Shown one piece after another: positions 18,079 through 26,150 of a stretch of 64,000 nt of DNA (position 1 is its first letter; every line of letters begins with the position of its first letter). Below the pieces are notes generated by a model that worked only from the letters and a program-made list of their open reading frames with translations, was not told the origin of the DNA and did no database searches. Origin of the DNA: Trebonia kvetii (GTDB lineage: Bacteria; Actinomycetota; Actinomycetes; Streptosporangiales; Streptosporangiaceae); NCBI RefSeq assembly GCF_007827045.1, contig NZ_RPFW01000006.1, positions 186,001-250,000 of the forward strand, in the 5' to 3' direction. Both the position numbers and the translations under genes were made by a program.

Positions 18079-20046
18079 ATGGCCATCGAGATAGAGCCGG
18101 AGCGAGCGGGGCCCGCGCCCCGCGGTCCCGAGGTCGCCGCGCCGCGGCCCTATTGGCTGCGCCCCGGCATCCACACCGGAGTAATCGGCGCGGTGGCCGG
18201 CTATTTCCTCGGCCACTGGCTCGGCGACCTCATCGCTGGGGATTTCGTCCGCAGTACCCTGGCCGACACCAACGACGCGGCCATCGTGCTCGGCTACGCC
18301 GTGGGCACGATCGGCTGGCTGGCCGGCCTGGGCGTGTTCAACGACCTGGGCCGGCTCATGCTGGGCAAGCCGCCGGCCAAGGAGCCCAGGCTGCGCGGCG
18401 CGGCGGAGACCGGCCTGGCCAGGTACTTCAGGTTCACGCTCGACCACAAGGTGGTGGGCATCCAGTACCTGTACAGCATGATCGCCTACTTCCTGACCGG
18501 CGGCCTGTTCGCCATGGCGATCAGGAGCGAGCTGCTGTCGCCGTCCTACCACCTCCTCGGCCCGGAGCAGTACCTGATGGTGGTCGGCTTGCACGGCACG
18601 ATGATGATGATGATGATGTCGTCGGTCATCCTCGGCCCGTTCGGCCAGTACTTCGCCCCGTTGCTGATCGGGTCGAAGCGGGTCGCGTTCCCGCGGCTGG
18701 AGGCGCTCGGCTTCTGGCTCACCGTGCCTGCCTACTTCATCTTGCTGTCCGCCCTGATGATGGGCGGGTTCCCCACCGGCTGGACCGGTTACGAGCCGCT
18801 GGCCACCCAGTCGACGCAGCCAATGGACGCGTACTTCTTCGCGTTCGGCCTGATGGGCATCTCGATGATCCTGGCCGGCTTCAACATAATCGTCACCGTC
18901 ATCAACTACCGGGCGCCCGGCATGCGCTGGAGCAGGCTGCCGATGTTCGTCTGGTCGATGTTCGGGGTGGCATTCCTGCAGGTGCTGGCGGTGCCGGTGC
19001 TCATCGGGGCGTGCTACATGGCGCTTACCGACCGGACCTTCCAGACCGCGTTCTTCACCAACCAACTCGGCGGCAGCAGCTACCTGTACCAGGACCTGTT
19101 CTGGTTCTTCGGCCATCCCGAGGTGTACATCCTGGCGCTACCCGGTTTCGGCATCGTCGCCGAGATCATCTCGGTCTTCTGCCGTAAGCCGCTGTTCGGT
19201 TACAAGGTCATGGTGGCCGGGATCCTCGGCGTCGGCATCCTGTCGTTCTTCGTCTGGCAGCACCATCTGTTCATGAGCGGGATCAACTCGGACATGCGGC
19301 CGCTGTTCATGCTGACCACCGAGCTCATCTCCATCCCGACCGGGTTCATCTTCCTCGTGGCGATGGGGACGTTCTGGAAGGCCAAGATCCGGTTCTCCAT
19401 CCCCATGCTGTTCGCGCTGGCCTTCTACTTTAATTTCCTGATCGGCGGCATCAGCGGCGTGTTCCTGTCGGACGTCCCCGCGGACACGACCGAGCACGGC
19501 TCCTTCTTCGTGATGGCGCACTTCCACTACACGATCATGGGCGGCCTGATCTTCGCGTTCATGGCGGGCATCTACTACTGGCTGCCGAAGATGACCGGGA
19601 TCAAGCTGAACGAGACGCTCGGCAAGATCCACTTCTGGACCATGTTCATCTTCTTCAACACGACCTTCCTGCCGTTGTTCGCGCTCGGCCTGCTGGGCAT
19701 GCCGCGCCGGGTGTTCGAGTATGCGCGCAACCTGGAGACGCTCAACGACTGGGTATCGATCTCCGCCTTCTGCCTGGGTGGCTCGATGCTTATCTTCCTG
19801 ATCAACTTCGTCATGTCCATGACATTCTGGCGGGAACGCGAGGCCGGCAACCCGTGGCGGGCGCGCAGCCTGGAATGGCAGGTTTCCACGCCGCCCCCAC
19901 CGGAGAATTTCGAGCGGGTGCCGGTGATCCTGGCCAGCCCGTATGACTACGGCGTCCGCGACGCGCTCCCGGTGGCCGACCTGAATCCGCCGCCCGGCGT
20001 TATCGGCTCCGCTTACGCGCCGGCCAGCGGAGGAGTGGAGGGTTAG
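18079..20046 (+). CDS. ctaD: Cytochrome c oxidase subunit I
   Basis: Haem a / haem a3-CuB catalytic subunit that reduces oxygen and pumps protons. The 655-residue product has about 100 extra N-terminal residues with two or so predicted spans before the canonical start LDHKVVGIQYLY. It has the haem a ligand His172 in LHGTM, FFGHPEVYILALPGFG with the His346-Tyr350 pair and Glu348 (A1-type haem-copper oxidase), the CuB pair QHHLFMSG and the haem ligands HFHYTIMGG. An uninterrupted run of six Met codons follows His172. A GGAG site precedes the start. Confidence 0.95.
   Translation: MAIEIEPERAGPAPRGPEVAAPRPYWLRPGIHTGVIGAVAGYFLGHWLGDLIAGDFVRSTLADTNDAAIVLGYAVGTIGWLAGLGVFNDLGRLMLGKPPAKEPRLRGAAETGLARYFRFTLDHKVVGIQYLYSMIAYFLTGGLFAMAIRSELLSPSYHLLGPEQYLMVVGLHGTMMMMMMSSVILGPFGQYFAPLLIGSKRVAFPRLEALGFWLTVPAYFILLSALMMGGFPTGWTGYEPLATQSTQPMDAYFFAFGLMGISMILAGFNIIVTVINYRAPGMRWSRLPMFVWSMFGVAFLQVLAVPVLIGACYMALTDRTFQTAFFTNQLGGSSYLYQDLFWFFGHPEVYILALPGFGIVAEIISVFCRKPLFGYKVMVAGILGVGILSFFVWQHHLFMSGINSDMRPLFMLTTELISIPTGFIFLVAMGTFWKAKIRFSIPMLFALAFYFNFLIGGISGVFLSDVPADTTEHGSFFVMAHFHYTIMGGLIFAFMAGIYYWLPKMTGIKLNETLGKIHFWTMFIFFNTTFLPLFALGLLGMPRRVFEYARNLETLNDWVSISAFCLGGSMLIFLINFVMSMTFWREREAGNPWRARSLEWQVSTPPPPENFERVPVILASPYDYGVRDALPVADLNPPPGVIGSAYAPASGGVEG
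18601..18618 (+). repeat. (ATG)6 trinucleotide repeat inside ctaD
   Basis: Six consecutive ATG codons encode Met175-Met180 in the membrane helix that carries the haem a ligand. The tract is an uninterrupted microsatellite. Confidence 0.9.
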
Positions 20047-20048
20047 CC

Positions 20049-20714
20049 ATGGCGGATATGGCTGCACAGCCGTCGGCCGAGGCCGCGGTCCAGGCCGAGG
20101 ATGAAGGCTTTTACCACGAGGCCGCGCTCAACGCCGCCTGGACCGGTTCCCGGCTGGCGATCGGCGGGCTGACGTTCCTCTTCGGCTGCTTCGCGTTCGC
20201 CTACTTCTACCTGCGCTCGCTTGATTCGGCCGCGCGGTGGCGGGGATCGGGCTACGTGCACCCGTCGCTGTGGATGGGCACCACGATCATGTTCCTCGCC
20301 TTGCTCAGCGCAGGCGTGCACTATTTCGGCCTGCAGCGGATCAAGGCCGGGCACAAGGCGACCTGGCAGATCGACTCGCTGGTCGCCATGGCCCTCGGCC
20401 TGGCGGCGGTCGCGATGCAGATCTATCAGCTCGCGGTCCTCCCGTTCCCGCCGGGAAGCTCCGGGTACTCGAGCCTTTTCACCGGCTTTTACCCGGTCCT
20501 GCTTACCATCCAGTTCGCCGTGCTGATCTGGCTGGAGATACTGCTGGCCAGGTCCAGGTTCATACCGGCCATGTCGTTCGTGGAGCAGCCGCCGACCATC
20601 ACCGAGATCTACTCGGTACAACGGTTCCAGGCCTCGGTGAGCGCCTTCTCGACGATCTGGAACTACCTGGCACTGGTCGCGGTGTTTTTCTGGTTCCTGT
20701 TCTACGCCCTGTAG
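20049..20714 (+). CDS. ctaE: Cytochrome c oxidase subunit III
   Basis: A 221-residue integral membrane subunit with five spans, typical of the short bacterial form. A soluble N-terminus of about 30 residues leads to LTFLFGCFAFAYFYLR, WMGTTIMFLALLSAGVHYFG and a final FQASVSAFSTIWNYLALVAV span. This pattern fits subunit III of haem-copper oxidases, which stabilises proton uptake. It begins two bases after the ctaD stop region with an AGCC spacer and is plainly cotranscribed. Confidence 0.88.
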   Translation: MADMAAQPSAEAAVQAEDEGFYHEAALNAAWTGSRLAIGGLTFLFGCFAFAYFYLRSLDSAARWRGSGYVHPSLWMGTTIMFLALLSAGVHYFGLQRIKAGHKATWQIDSLVAMALGLAAVAMQIYQLAVLPFPPGSSGYSSLFTGFYPVLLTIQFAVLIWLEILLARSRFIPAMSFVEQPPTITEIYSVQRFQASVSAFSTIWNYLALVAVFFWFLFYAL

Positions 20715-20749
20715 AGCGCCGTGAGCCGACGAGGAAGAAGGGACCTGGA

Positions 20750-21058
20750 GTGAGCAGTGTGATCGCGTCTGGCAACAGCGCGTGGAGCTATGGCGGGGCG
20801 ATACTGACCTTCGCGTTTCCGATGCTCTTGTTCATTGGCGTGGCGGTTGGACTGTACCTCTGGTACACCAAGCCGGAAGTCGTGCCGGGGCACCGTACCT
20901 GGATCGCGGAGCGTCCGGTGTCCTACACCGCGATGCCGGGTACCCCGACGGCCACCGAGGTCCCCGGCAAACCGGCGCCCGCCCCGGGCAACCCGGCGGC
21001 GGACGACAGCACGAAGGCAGCCGAGGGCGAGAACGCGGCGCCCGAAGCCCAGGAGTGA
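20750..21058 (+). CDS. Single-span oxidase accessory subunit (subunit IV-like)
   Basis: A 102-residue protein: a short N-terminus, one hydrophobic helix (AILTFAFPMLLFIGVAVGLYLW, about residues 14-35, described here by its ends), then a proline- and alanine-rich acidic tail. Placed between ctaE and ctaB with a four-base GTGA overlap to ctaB, it is most likely a small structural subunit. It shows no sequence signature of a named subunit IV family. The GTG at 20750 is chosen over the one at 20759 because of its spacing to GAAGAAGGGA. Confidence 0.65.
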   Translation: MSSVIASGNSAWSYGGAILTFAFPMLLFIGVAVGLYLWYTKPEVVPGHRTWIAERPVSYTAMPGTPTATEVPGKPAPAPGNPAADDSTKAAEGENAAPEAQE

Positions 21059-22044
21059 AGACGCCGACGGCGGCCCCCGCGGGCGCGCCCGGAGTCCCCG
21101 GCCCCGGACCGGGGGGCCCGGCCAGCGGCAGCCGCCGTTCGGCGGGAGTAGTCGCCCGCGGGCTGGTTGCGCTGACCAAGCCCAGGATTATCGAGTTGCT
21201 GCTGGTCACGACGGTCCCGGCGATGCTGCTGGCCCAGCGCGGGGTGCCCTCGGTCAGGCTCGTCCTCGTCACGCTGGTCGGCGGTACGCTGGCGGCGGGC
21301 AGCGCGAACACGATCAACTGTTATCTCGACCGCGACATCGACGCGGTCATGAAGCGGACCGCGCGCCGGCCGCTGGTGGTCGGCGGGCACGGGACGATCA
21401 GGCCTGGGGAGGCGCTGGCGTGGGGAATCGCGCTCGGCGCGGGCGCCACCGCGCTGCTCGGCCTGACGGCCAACTGGCTCGCTGCGTCGCTGGCCGACGC
21501 GGCCATCTTGTTCTACGTCTTCGTCTACACGCTGCTGCTCAAGCGGCGTAGCCCGGCCAACATCGTGATCGGCGGCGCAGCCGGCTGCTTCCCGGTGCTG
21601 GTCGGCTGGGCCGCCGTCAAGGGCACGATAGCGGTGCCCGCGATCGTGCTGTTCGCGGTGATTTTCCTGTGGACCCCGCCCCACTTCTGGGCGCTGGCGA
21701 TGAAATTCCGCAACGACTACGCCGCGGCGGGCGTCCCGATGCTCCCGGTGGTCGCCCCGGCCGCCGAGGTGACGCGCAAGATCGTCTGGTACTCCTACGC
21801 GATGGTGGCGGCCACGCTGGCCCTTGCGCCGTACGCCGGGTGGATCTACGGCGCCGGCGCGCTCGGGCTCGGCGGCTGGTTCCTGGCCGAGGCGCACCGG
21901 CTGCACGCCCTGGTTGCCCGGGCCGGCGCGGACCCCGGCGCGCGCCCGGTCCCGATGCGCCTGTTTCACCTGTCGATCACCTACCTGACCCTGCTGTTCG
22001 TCGCGGTCGCCGTCACCGCCCTCCTCCCCTGGGGCCGCTGGTAG
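21055..22044 (+). CDS. ctaB: Protohaem IX farnesyltransferase (haem O synthase)
   Basis: UbiA-superfamily prenyltransferase that attaches farnesyl to haem b, the first step toward haem a for this oxidase. A Pro/Gly-rich N-terminus of about 35 residues is followed by VALTKPRIIELLLVTTVPAM. The Mg/prenyl-diphosphate motif NCYLDRDIDAVMKRTARRP comes next, then WTPPHFWALAMKFRNDY, with about eight spans. It totals 329 residues. Its GTG overlaps the stop of the preceding gene, completing a cupredoxin-ctaC-ctaD-ctaE-small-ctaB operon. Confidence 0.93.
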   Translation: MKTPTAAPAGAPGVPGPGPGGPASGSRRSAGVVARGLVALTKPRIIELLLVTTVPAMLLAQRGVPSVRLVLVTLVGGTLAAGSANTINCYLDRDIDAVMKRTARRPLVVGGHGTIRPGEALAWGIALGAGATALLGLTANWLAASLADAAILFYVFVYTLLLKRRSPANIVIGGAAGCFPVLVGWAAVKGTIAVPAIVLFAVIFLWTPPHFWALAMKFRNDYAAAGVPMLPVVAPAAEVTRKIVWYSYAMVAATLALAPYAGWIYGAGALGLGGWFLAEAHRLHALVARAGADPGARPVPMRLFHLSITYLTLLFVAVAVTALLPWGRW

Positions 22045-22230
22045 GCAGGCGGATCACGGCAGCAGGCCTGGCGGATGCGAACCCAGCCAAGCGGGCTCCA
22101 GGTGTTGTCCCCGGTGTCCCTGGTGTCCCCGAATCCCCATTGAACTGCGGAAACGTGGCCGGCGACCGGGGACATGGCCTAGAGGCTGGTGTCCCCGCCC
22201 TCTCTAATTTCCCGTCCCCGTGTCCCGTGG

Positions 22231-22293
22231 CTAAGAGCGGGTGTAACACCCCGGGGGACGTGCACCACCCTAGGGTGTTACAGCCGCTCTTAG
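22231..22293. terminator. Large imperfect inverted repeat between ctaB and AbrB-like remnant
   Basis: Arms of 21 bases (22231-22251 and 22273-22293) pair with a single G-G mismatch around a 21-base loop. Each arm ends in a GTGTAACAC/GTGTTACA-type sub-palindrome. It overlaps the end of the convergent minus-strand gene and may end both transcripts. Confidence 0.6.
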
Positions 22294-22485
22294 CCGTCTG
22301 GCCCGCTCGCAGATCCGGCCCGAGGAGGCGATGCGGGCGATCCCGTACACGACGTCCTCCGGCGCTGACGGCACGGGAACCGGAGAGGCGAGCGGCAGCC
22401 GCCGGGCCGCGGCCGGCCCGGCGCGCTGCCAGTACGCCGCGACGCCGGAGGAGGGGATGACGGGAGCCAGGGGCTGCGCGGTCAC
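22270..22485 (-). CDS. AbrB-like fragment, remnant of an integrative element
   Basis: A 71-residue frame with a good GGGAGG site before the GTG at 22485. Residues 43-62 (PEDVVYGIARIASSGRICER) resemble the start of the AbrB/SpoVT-like regulators found on actinobacterial integrative elements. The rest of that fold is missing: the frame ends 10 residues later, inside the large inverted repeat. It sits on the 3' side of tRNA-Ser(CGA), a common integration site. Most likely a truncated relic; the family link is from memory and moderate. Confidence 0.45.
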   Translation of the reverse strand: MTAQPLAPVIPSSGVAAYWQRAGPAAARRLPLASPVPVPSAPEDVVYGIARIASSGRICERARRLRAAVTP

Positions 22486-22703
22486 GGCTGCCTCCCTAGG
22501 GGGAGGACAGGGCTGGCCGCGATGCGGACGGCAGTGCCGTCGGCGCAGTAACCAAAGTGATGTGCGCGAGGGGGATTTCCCGCCCGAACCGGCGCCTGAA
22601 GCACCACTCTGCCACGCTGGCCAGTACGTTTTCCCCAGGTGGGGAGGACGCACCGCCGCGTGTTCAAGCGGCTGTCGAACCGGGGGAAATGCGCGTATCT
22701 GAG
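22486..22703. other. Non-coding spacer between AbrB-like remnant and tRNA-Ser(CGA)
   Basis: About 220 bases with no convincing gene. Short frames here run into the tRNA and give tRNA-derived peptides. The region may be decayed integrative-element DNA. Confidence 0.35.
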
Positions 22704-22790
22704 CGGTGGAGGTGGGATTTGAACCCACGGAGGGGTTGCCCCCTCACACGCTTTCGAGGCGTGCGCCCTCGGCCACTAGGCGACTCCACC
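22704..22790 (-). tRNA. tRNA-Ser (anticodon CGA)
   Basis: A class II tRNA of 87 bases on the minus strand. The acceptor GGTGGAG (5' end at 22790) pairs with CTCCACC, followed by discriminator G. The anticodon loop CTCGAAA gives CGA. A long variable arm and the T-loop GTTTGAACC are present. No CCA is encoded. Confidence 0.93.
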
Positions 22791-22834
22791 GCGGGTGAGC
22801 ATACCTGACGTTCGCCCCAAACGACGACTCGGGG

Positions 22835-23266
22835 CTACCTGCGTCCGGAAAAGAATCGTCTGATGACGGCGAGGCAGTCGTCGGCGAGGATGCCGCCGAG
22901 TACTTCGGGTACGGGGGTGAGGCGCTGGTCGCGCACGACGTCCCAGAGTGAGCCCACCGCGCCCGCACGCGGGTCCTGGGCGCCGTATACCAGTCGGTCA
23001 AGGCGTGCGGTCGTGATGGCGCCCGCGCACATCGTGCAGGGCTCCAGGGTCACGACAAGGGTCAGCCCGTCAAGCCGCCATCCGCCGATCGCGGCGGCCG
23101 CGGCCCTGATGGCCTCGATCTCGGCGTGCGCGGTGGGGTCGCCCGCCGCCTCGCGGCGGTTGCGGCCGCGCGCGACGATCGTGCCCGCGTCGTCGGTGAC
23201 GACCGCGCCGACCGGCACGTCACCGGTCGCGAGCGCGGCCTCCGCCTCGGCGAGCGCCGCCCGCAT
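22835..23266 (-). CDS. tadA: tRNA-specific adenosine deaminase
   Basis: Zinc hydrolase that converts A34 of tRNA-Arg(ACG) to inosine. The 143-residue form from ATG 23266 has the deaminase motifs TAHAEIEAI (zinc His and proton-shuttle Glu) and EPCTMCAGAI (two zinc cysteines), plus the family's GSLWDVVRDQRL. The frame continues upstream to a GTG at 23344 with a (VPDEP)2 tandem repeat and no ribosome-binding site, so the shorter start is preferred with caution. It follows the TadA-associated gene on the same strand. Confidence 0.9.
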   Translation of the reverse strand: MRAALAEAEAALATGDVPVGAVVTDDAGTIVARGRNRREAAGDPTAHAEIEAIRAAAAAIGGWRLDGLTLVVTLEPCTMCAGAITTARLDRLVYGAQDPRAGAVGSLWDVVRDQRLTPVPEVLGGILADDCLAVIRRFFSGRR

Positions 23267-23314
23267 GGCGGGTTCGAATGTCGCCTCGTATCCGGTTACC
23301 GGCCCCTCGGGCAG

Positions 23315-23344
23315 TGGCTCGTCAGGCACTGGCTCGTCAGGCAC
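23315..23344 (-). repeat. 15-bp tandem duplication before tadA
   Basis: TGGCTCGTCAGGCAC occurs twice in a row (23315-23329, 23330-23344). Read with tadA it would encode VPDEP twice. Confidence 0.8.
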
Positions 23345-23363
23345 TCGCGCGCGCCGTGCGTTA

Positions 23364-23885
23364 TCAGGCGCCGAGTGCGACGTCGAGCGCGCGCTCCATG
23401 GCGGGACCGAACCCGAGCCTGACGGCGATGGACTCCACCGCGTCCTCAACGTGATCCCACGGGTCATCGTCTGACTCGAAGTCAAGCCGACTGCAGATCG
23501 CCGCGAGCTCCATCTCGTCGAGGCCGAGGTCAGCGAAGATCGACAGGTCTCCGACGGGCAGCACCTGATCCAGGTCCTCCTCGTCGGGCACGGGGATCTC
23601 GAGGTAATCGAGCACCTGCTCGGCAAGGGGGTAGTCAAGCGCGGCGCCGATGTCGGACAGCAGCACAGTCACCTGGTTGCCGACGACACGGATCGCCACG
23701 AAGAAGTAGTCGTCAATCCCCGCGAGGCCGATCGTCCCCGCGATGCTCGGCTGCTGCCGCAGCACCCGGATGAATCCGGCCAGGTCGTTCGTCATCGCCG
23801 CCGGCAGCACGTCGGCATCCCAGCTGTCGTCCTCGCGGAAGACGACAATCGCAAAGTCTGTCTCACTCACCTCAGGCATCGCCAC
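23364..23885 (-). CDS. tRNA adenosine deaminase-associated protein
   Basis: A 173-residue strongly acidic protein recognised as the actinobacterial family that sits next to tadA. The N-terminal half (TDFAIVVFREDDSWDADVLP) and the middle GLAGIDDYFFVAIRVVG and VTVLLSDIGAALDYPLAEQVLDYL fit that family. The function is unproven, and the name rests on the conserved gene pairing. It is transcribed toward tadA with a gap of about 100 bases. The GTG at 23885 or the ATG two codons later could be the start. Confidence 0.85.
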   Translation of the reverse strand: MAMPEVSETDFAIVVFREDDSWDADVLPAAMTNDLAGFIRVLRQQPSIAGTIGLAGIDDYFFVAIRVVGNQVTVLLSDIGAALDYPLAEQVLDYLEIPVPDEEDLDQVLPVGDLSIFADLGLDEMELAAICSRLDFESDDDPWDHVEDAVESIAVRLGFGPAMERALDVALGA

Positions 23886-24139
23886 AGATACGAAGATACC
23901 GCCGTCGGGGACGCCGGCGTGGCTGCTTCACTCGCCCGTTGCCCGAAGGCATACTGCGTCGCGGGTTGATACATTCTTACTTGGGCTCATGAGTAGCAGC
24001 CACGAGTTGCGGGCATACTTTGTGCCGGACGGGCATGGCCAGAGCCGTACCCGCTTGGATGATCCCCCCATCCAAGCCGCTTCGGACTAGGATTAAGGAA
24101 CTGGCACGATGGAGCACTCTGCGCTTCCAGGAGGCGGCA

Positions 24140-24295
24140 GTGAAACTCGGTAACATCGTCAAATGGGCGATCATCGTTTTCGTCGTTTGGTGGATCGTGC
24201 AGCAGCCCGCACATGCCGCGCACCTAGTCCACAACATCGGGAATCTGCTGAGCAGCGCAGCGAACGGCCTTTCGAATTTCTTCACCTCCATCTAG
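24140..24295 (+). CDS. 51-residue single-span membrane protein
   Basis: A very small protein with a hydrophobic helix (IVKWAIIVFVVWWIVQ) at residues 6-21 and an amphipathic tail. The AGGAGG site seven bases before GTG 24140 is one of the best in the window, supporting it as real. It is 31 bases upstream of the PH-domain gene and probably cotranscribed. It could be a partner or stabiliser of that membrane protein. Confidence 0.65.
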   Translation: MKLGNIVKWAIIVFVVWWIVQQPAHAAHLVHNIGNLLSSAANGLSNFFTSI

Positions 24296-24326
24296 CCTGA
24301 ACCTAAGCTCGACAAAAAGGTAATCG

Positions 24327-24854
24327 ATGGGCATCAGGGTCGTCCCGAACGAAACAGTCCCGGCCAGCGTGTACCGGGTCCTCCTCCCGCACGAACGCCG
24401 GGTCATCACCGTACGGTTCCACCCAGCCATCCTGATCAAGCCGGTGGCCCACACCCTCGCCGGGCTCGCACTCGCCGGCCTGATCTCGACCATCGCCCAT
24501 CTGAGCAGCACGGTCCTGCTCGTGGTCTGGCTGCTCTGGCTCCTGCTCGTGATCAGGCTGCTTTACAAGGTCTACGAGTGGCTCGAAGATTACTTTGTAG
24601 TAACTTCTGCTCGTCTTCTCCTCGCCACGGGCGTGGTGAAGAAGACGGTGAACATGATGCCTTTGTCCAAGGTCACCGACATGCGCTTCGAGCGCTCGGC
24701 GATCGGGCGGCTCTTTGGCTTCGGCACGTTCATCGTCGAATCGGCCGGCCAGGACCAGGCGCTGCACACGATTAATCACCTGCCCTATCCTGAGCAGCTC
24801 TACATCGAGGTGTGCGGCCTGATCTTCAAGGACCCCGGCTCAGGGGATGATTAG
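24327..24854 (+). CDS. Bacterial PH domain (bPH2/DUF304-like) membrane protein
   Basis: A 175-residue protein. After a short N-terminus with LPHERRVITVRFHPAILIKP, two hydrophobic helices (about residues 42-80) are followed by YFVVTSARLLLATGVVKKTVNMMPLSKVTDMRFERS, the hallmark of bacterial PH/YdbS-like domains (described by its ends). The C-terminus closes with GFGTFIVESAGQDQALHTI. Such proteins sit at the membrane; ligands are unknown. Followed by a bidirectional hairpin. Confidence 0.82.
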   Translation: MGIRVVPNETVPASVYRVLLPHERRVITVRFHPAILIKPVAHTLAGLALAGLISTIAHLSSTVLLVVWLLWLLLVIRLLYKVYEWLEDYFVVTSARLLLATGVVKKTVNMMPLSKVTDMRFERSAIGRLFGFGTFIVESAGQDQALHTINHLPYPEQLYIEVCGLIFKDPGSGDD

Positions 24855-24885
24855 CCCCTTCCGGCAGCAAAAGTTCATAACCATT

Positions 24886-24933
24886 CGGAACGGGTGCGGC
24901 AATCTGCCAGGTCAGACAGCCGCACCCGTTTCG
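24886..24933. terminator. Bidirectional terminator between PH-domain and ROK genes
   Basis: Arms 24886-24900 and 24919-24933 form a 15-pair stem with one G-T pair between convergent genes. The stem core matches those at 3182 and 35336. Confidence 0.75.
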
Positions 24934-24947
24934 CGTTAATAGGCCCT

Positions 24948-25970
24948 TTACCGGTTTCTGACCCAGGTGGCGGCGGCGATGGCCGAGCCGCGGGCACCTG
25001 CCATGTCCAGGTCGGGGACCAAGGTGATCTCCGCGATCTCCGACTGCTCGACGTAGAACTTGGTGTGCTCCTTGACCGTGGCCACGAACCAGTCACGGAA
25101 GTGCGGCGCTGCCTCGATCACCCCGCCGCCGACGAAGTAGGTGTCGGGGTCGGTGAACTTGGCCGCGATGGAGAACACCTGGCCCATGGCCATCGCCTGC
25201 TGCTTGAAGATCGCGAGCGCCATCTCATCGCCGCGCTCCGCGTAGCCGCGGACCTGCTTCGCCGCCTTCGCGATGTCCACGCCCGCCAGCTCGTGATCGG
25301 GGTACCTGCTCAGCCAGTAGGGCAGCAGGTTGCGGGTGATCCCGGTCAGCGACGCGATCGACTCCGCGTCACCCACCTGCCCGCAGGCGCAAGACGGCAT
25401 CGGCTGGCCCGGCTCGAGTACGCCGTAAACGGGGATGGGCATGTGGCCGAGCTCGCCTGCCATGCCCGCCGCGCCCTTGATGATGCGCCCGTCGTAGACC
25501 ACGCCGCCGCCGAAGCCGGTGCCCACGATCGCCGACACCGAGCTGCGGTTCTCCGCGTCCGAGCCGTGCCGCACGTAGTGCGCGTAGAGGGCCGCGGCGT
25601 TGCCGTCGTTGTTGTACAGGACGGGAATGCCAAGCCGCTCTTCCAGGGCGGCCCTGATGTTGAACCTGGACCAGTCCGGGTGACCAAAGTTCGTCGCACC
25701 GCCCGTGGCCAGCACGCCGTCCGCGCTCGCCGGGCCGGGCGTGTCAAGGCCGACGGCCCTGACCTTCTCCCTGGACACACCGGTGATCCCGAGAACCTTG
25801 TCAAAGGAGTCGACGAGCTGGGAAATGGCCTTGTCTGGCCCCTCGCGTACCAGGCTGGGCAGCTCCGCCATCGTGTCGATGAGGAACCTGCCCTCTGAAT
25901 CGAGCACGGTCCCGTTGTTCGCCGTGCCCCCGTTGTCAATCCCAACGGTTACCCAGTCACCCGATGCCAT
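24948..25970 (-). CDS. ROK family sugar kinase / regulator-like protein
   Basis: A 340-residue ROK protein with an actin-like ATPase fold, probably a cytoplasmic hexose kinase. The N-terminal phosphate loop is GIDNGGTANNGTVLD. The acidic catalytic segment is VLYNNDGNAAALYAHY, followed by IVGTGFGGGVV and GMAGELGHMPI with the zinc histidine. The zinc motif is CACGQVGDAE, lacking the third cysteine of the usual CxCGxxGCxE. No N-terminal winged helix is present, so it is enzyme-like rather than a NagC-type repressor. The substrate is not determinable. Confidence 0.85.
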   Translation of the reverse strand: MASGDWVTVGIDNGGTANNGTVLDSEGRFLIDTMAELPSLVREGPDKAISQLVDSFDKVLGITGVSREKVRAVGLDTPGPASADGVLATGGATNFGHPDWSRFNIRAALEERLGIPVLYNNDGNAAALYAHYVRHGSDAENRSSVSAIVGTGFGGGVVYDGRIIKGAAGMAGELGHMPIPVYGVLEPGQPMPSCACGQVGDAESIASLTGITRNLLPYWLSRYPDHELAGVDIAKAAKQVRGYAERGDEMALAIFKQQAMAMGQVFSIAAKFTDPDTYFVGGGVIEAAPHFRDWFVATVKEHTKFYVEQSEIAEITLVPDLDMAGARGSAIAAATWVRNR

Positions 25971-26110
25971 GGTGGCCTCTCCTTAAACCCGCCTATGTCC
26001 CCAAGAAGGTATCCCACCGACGCGGCGGTAGGGAATGCGCCCTTTCATCCCGTCTCTTCCGGCTATGCCCCGATGAGCCGGGAACGCCCGGATAAGGACC
26101 CACAGGCGGG

Positions 26111-26147
26111 CCTGGCCACCGGTCAGGGGTGGTGACCGGTGGCCAGG
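26111..26147 (-). terminator. Terminator of the glycan-locus operon (after sco gene)
   Basis: A perfect 15-bp stem (26111-26125 with 26133-26147) and seven-base loop lie immediately after the stop of the Sco gene on the minus strand. Confidence 0.75.
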
Positions 26148-26150
26148 GGC

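Noticed and set aside
22270..22728. Longer 152-residue version of the AbrB-like frame starting inside the tRNA
   Set aside because: Its first residues come from tRNA-Ser sequence; the GTG at 22485 with a good ribosome-binding site is more credible.
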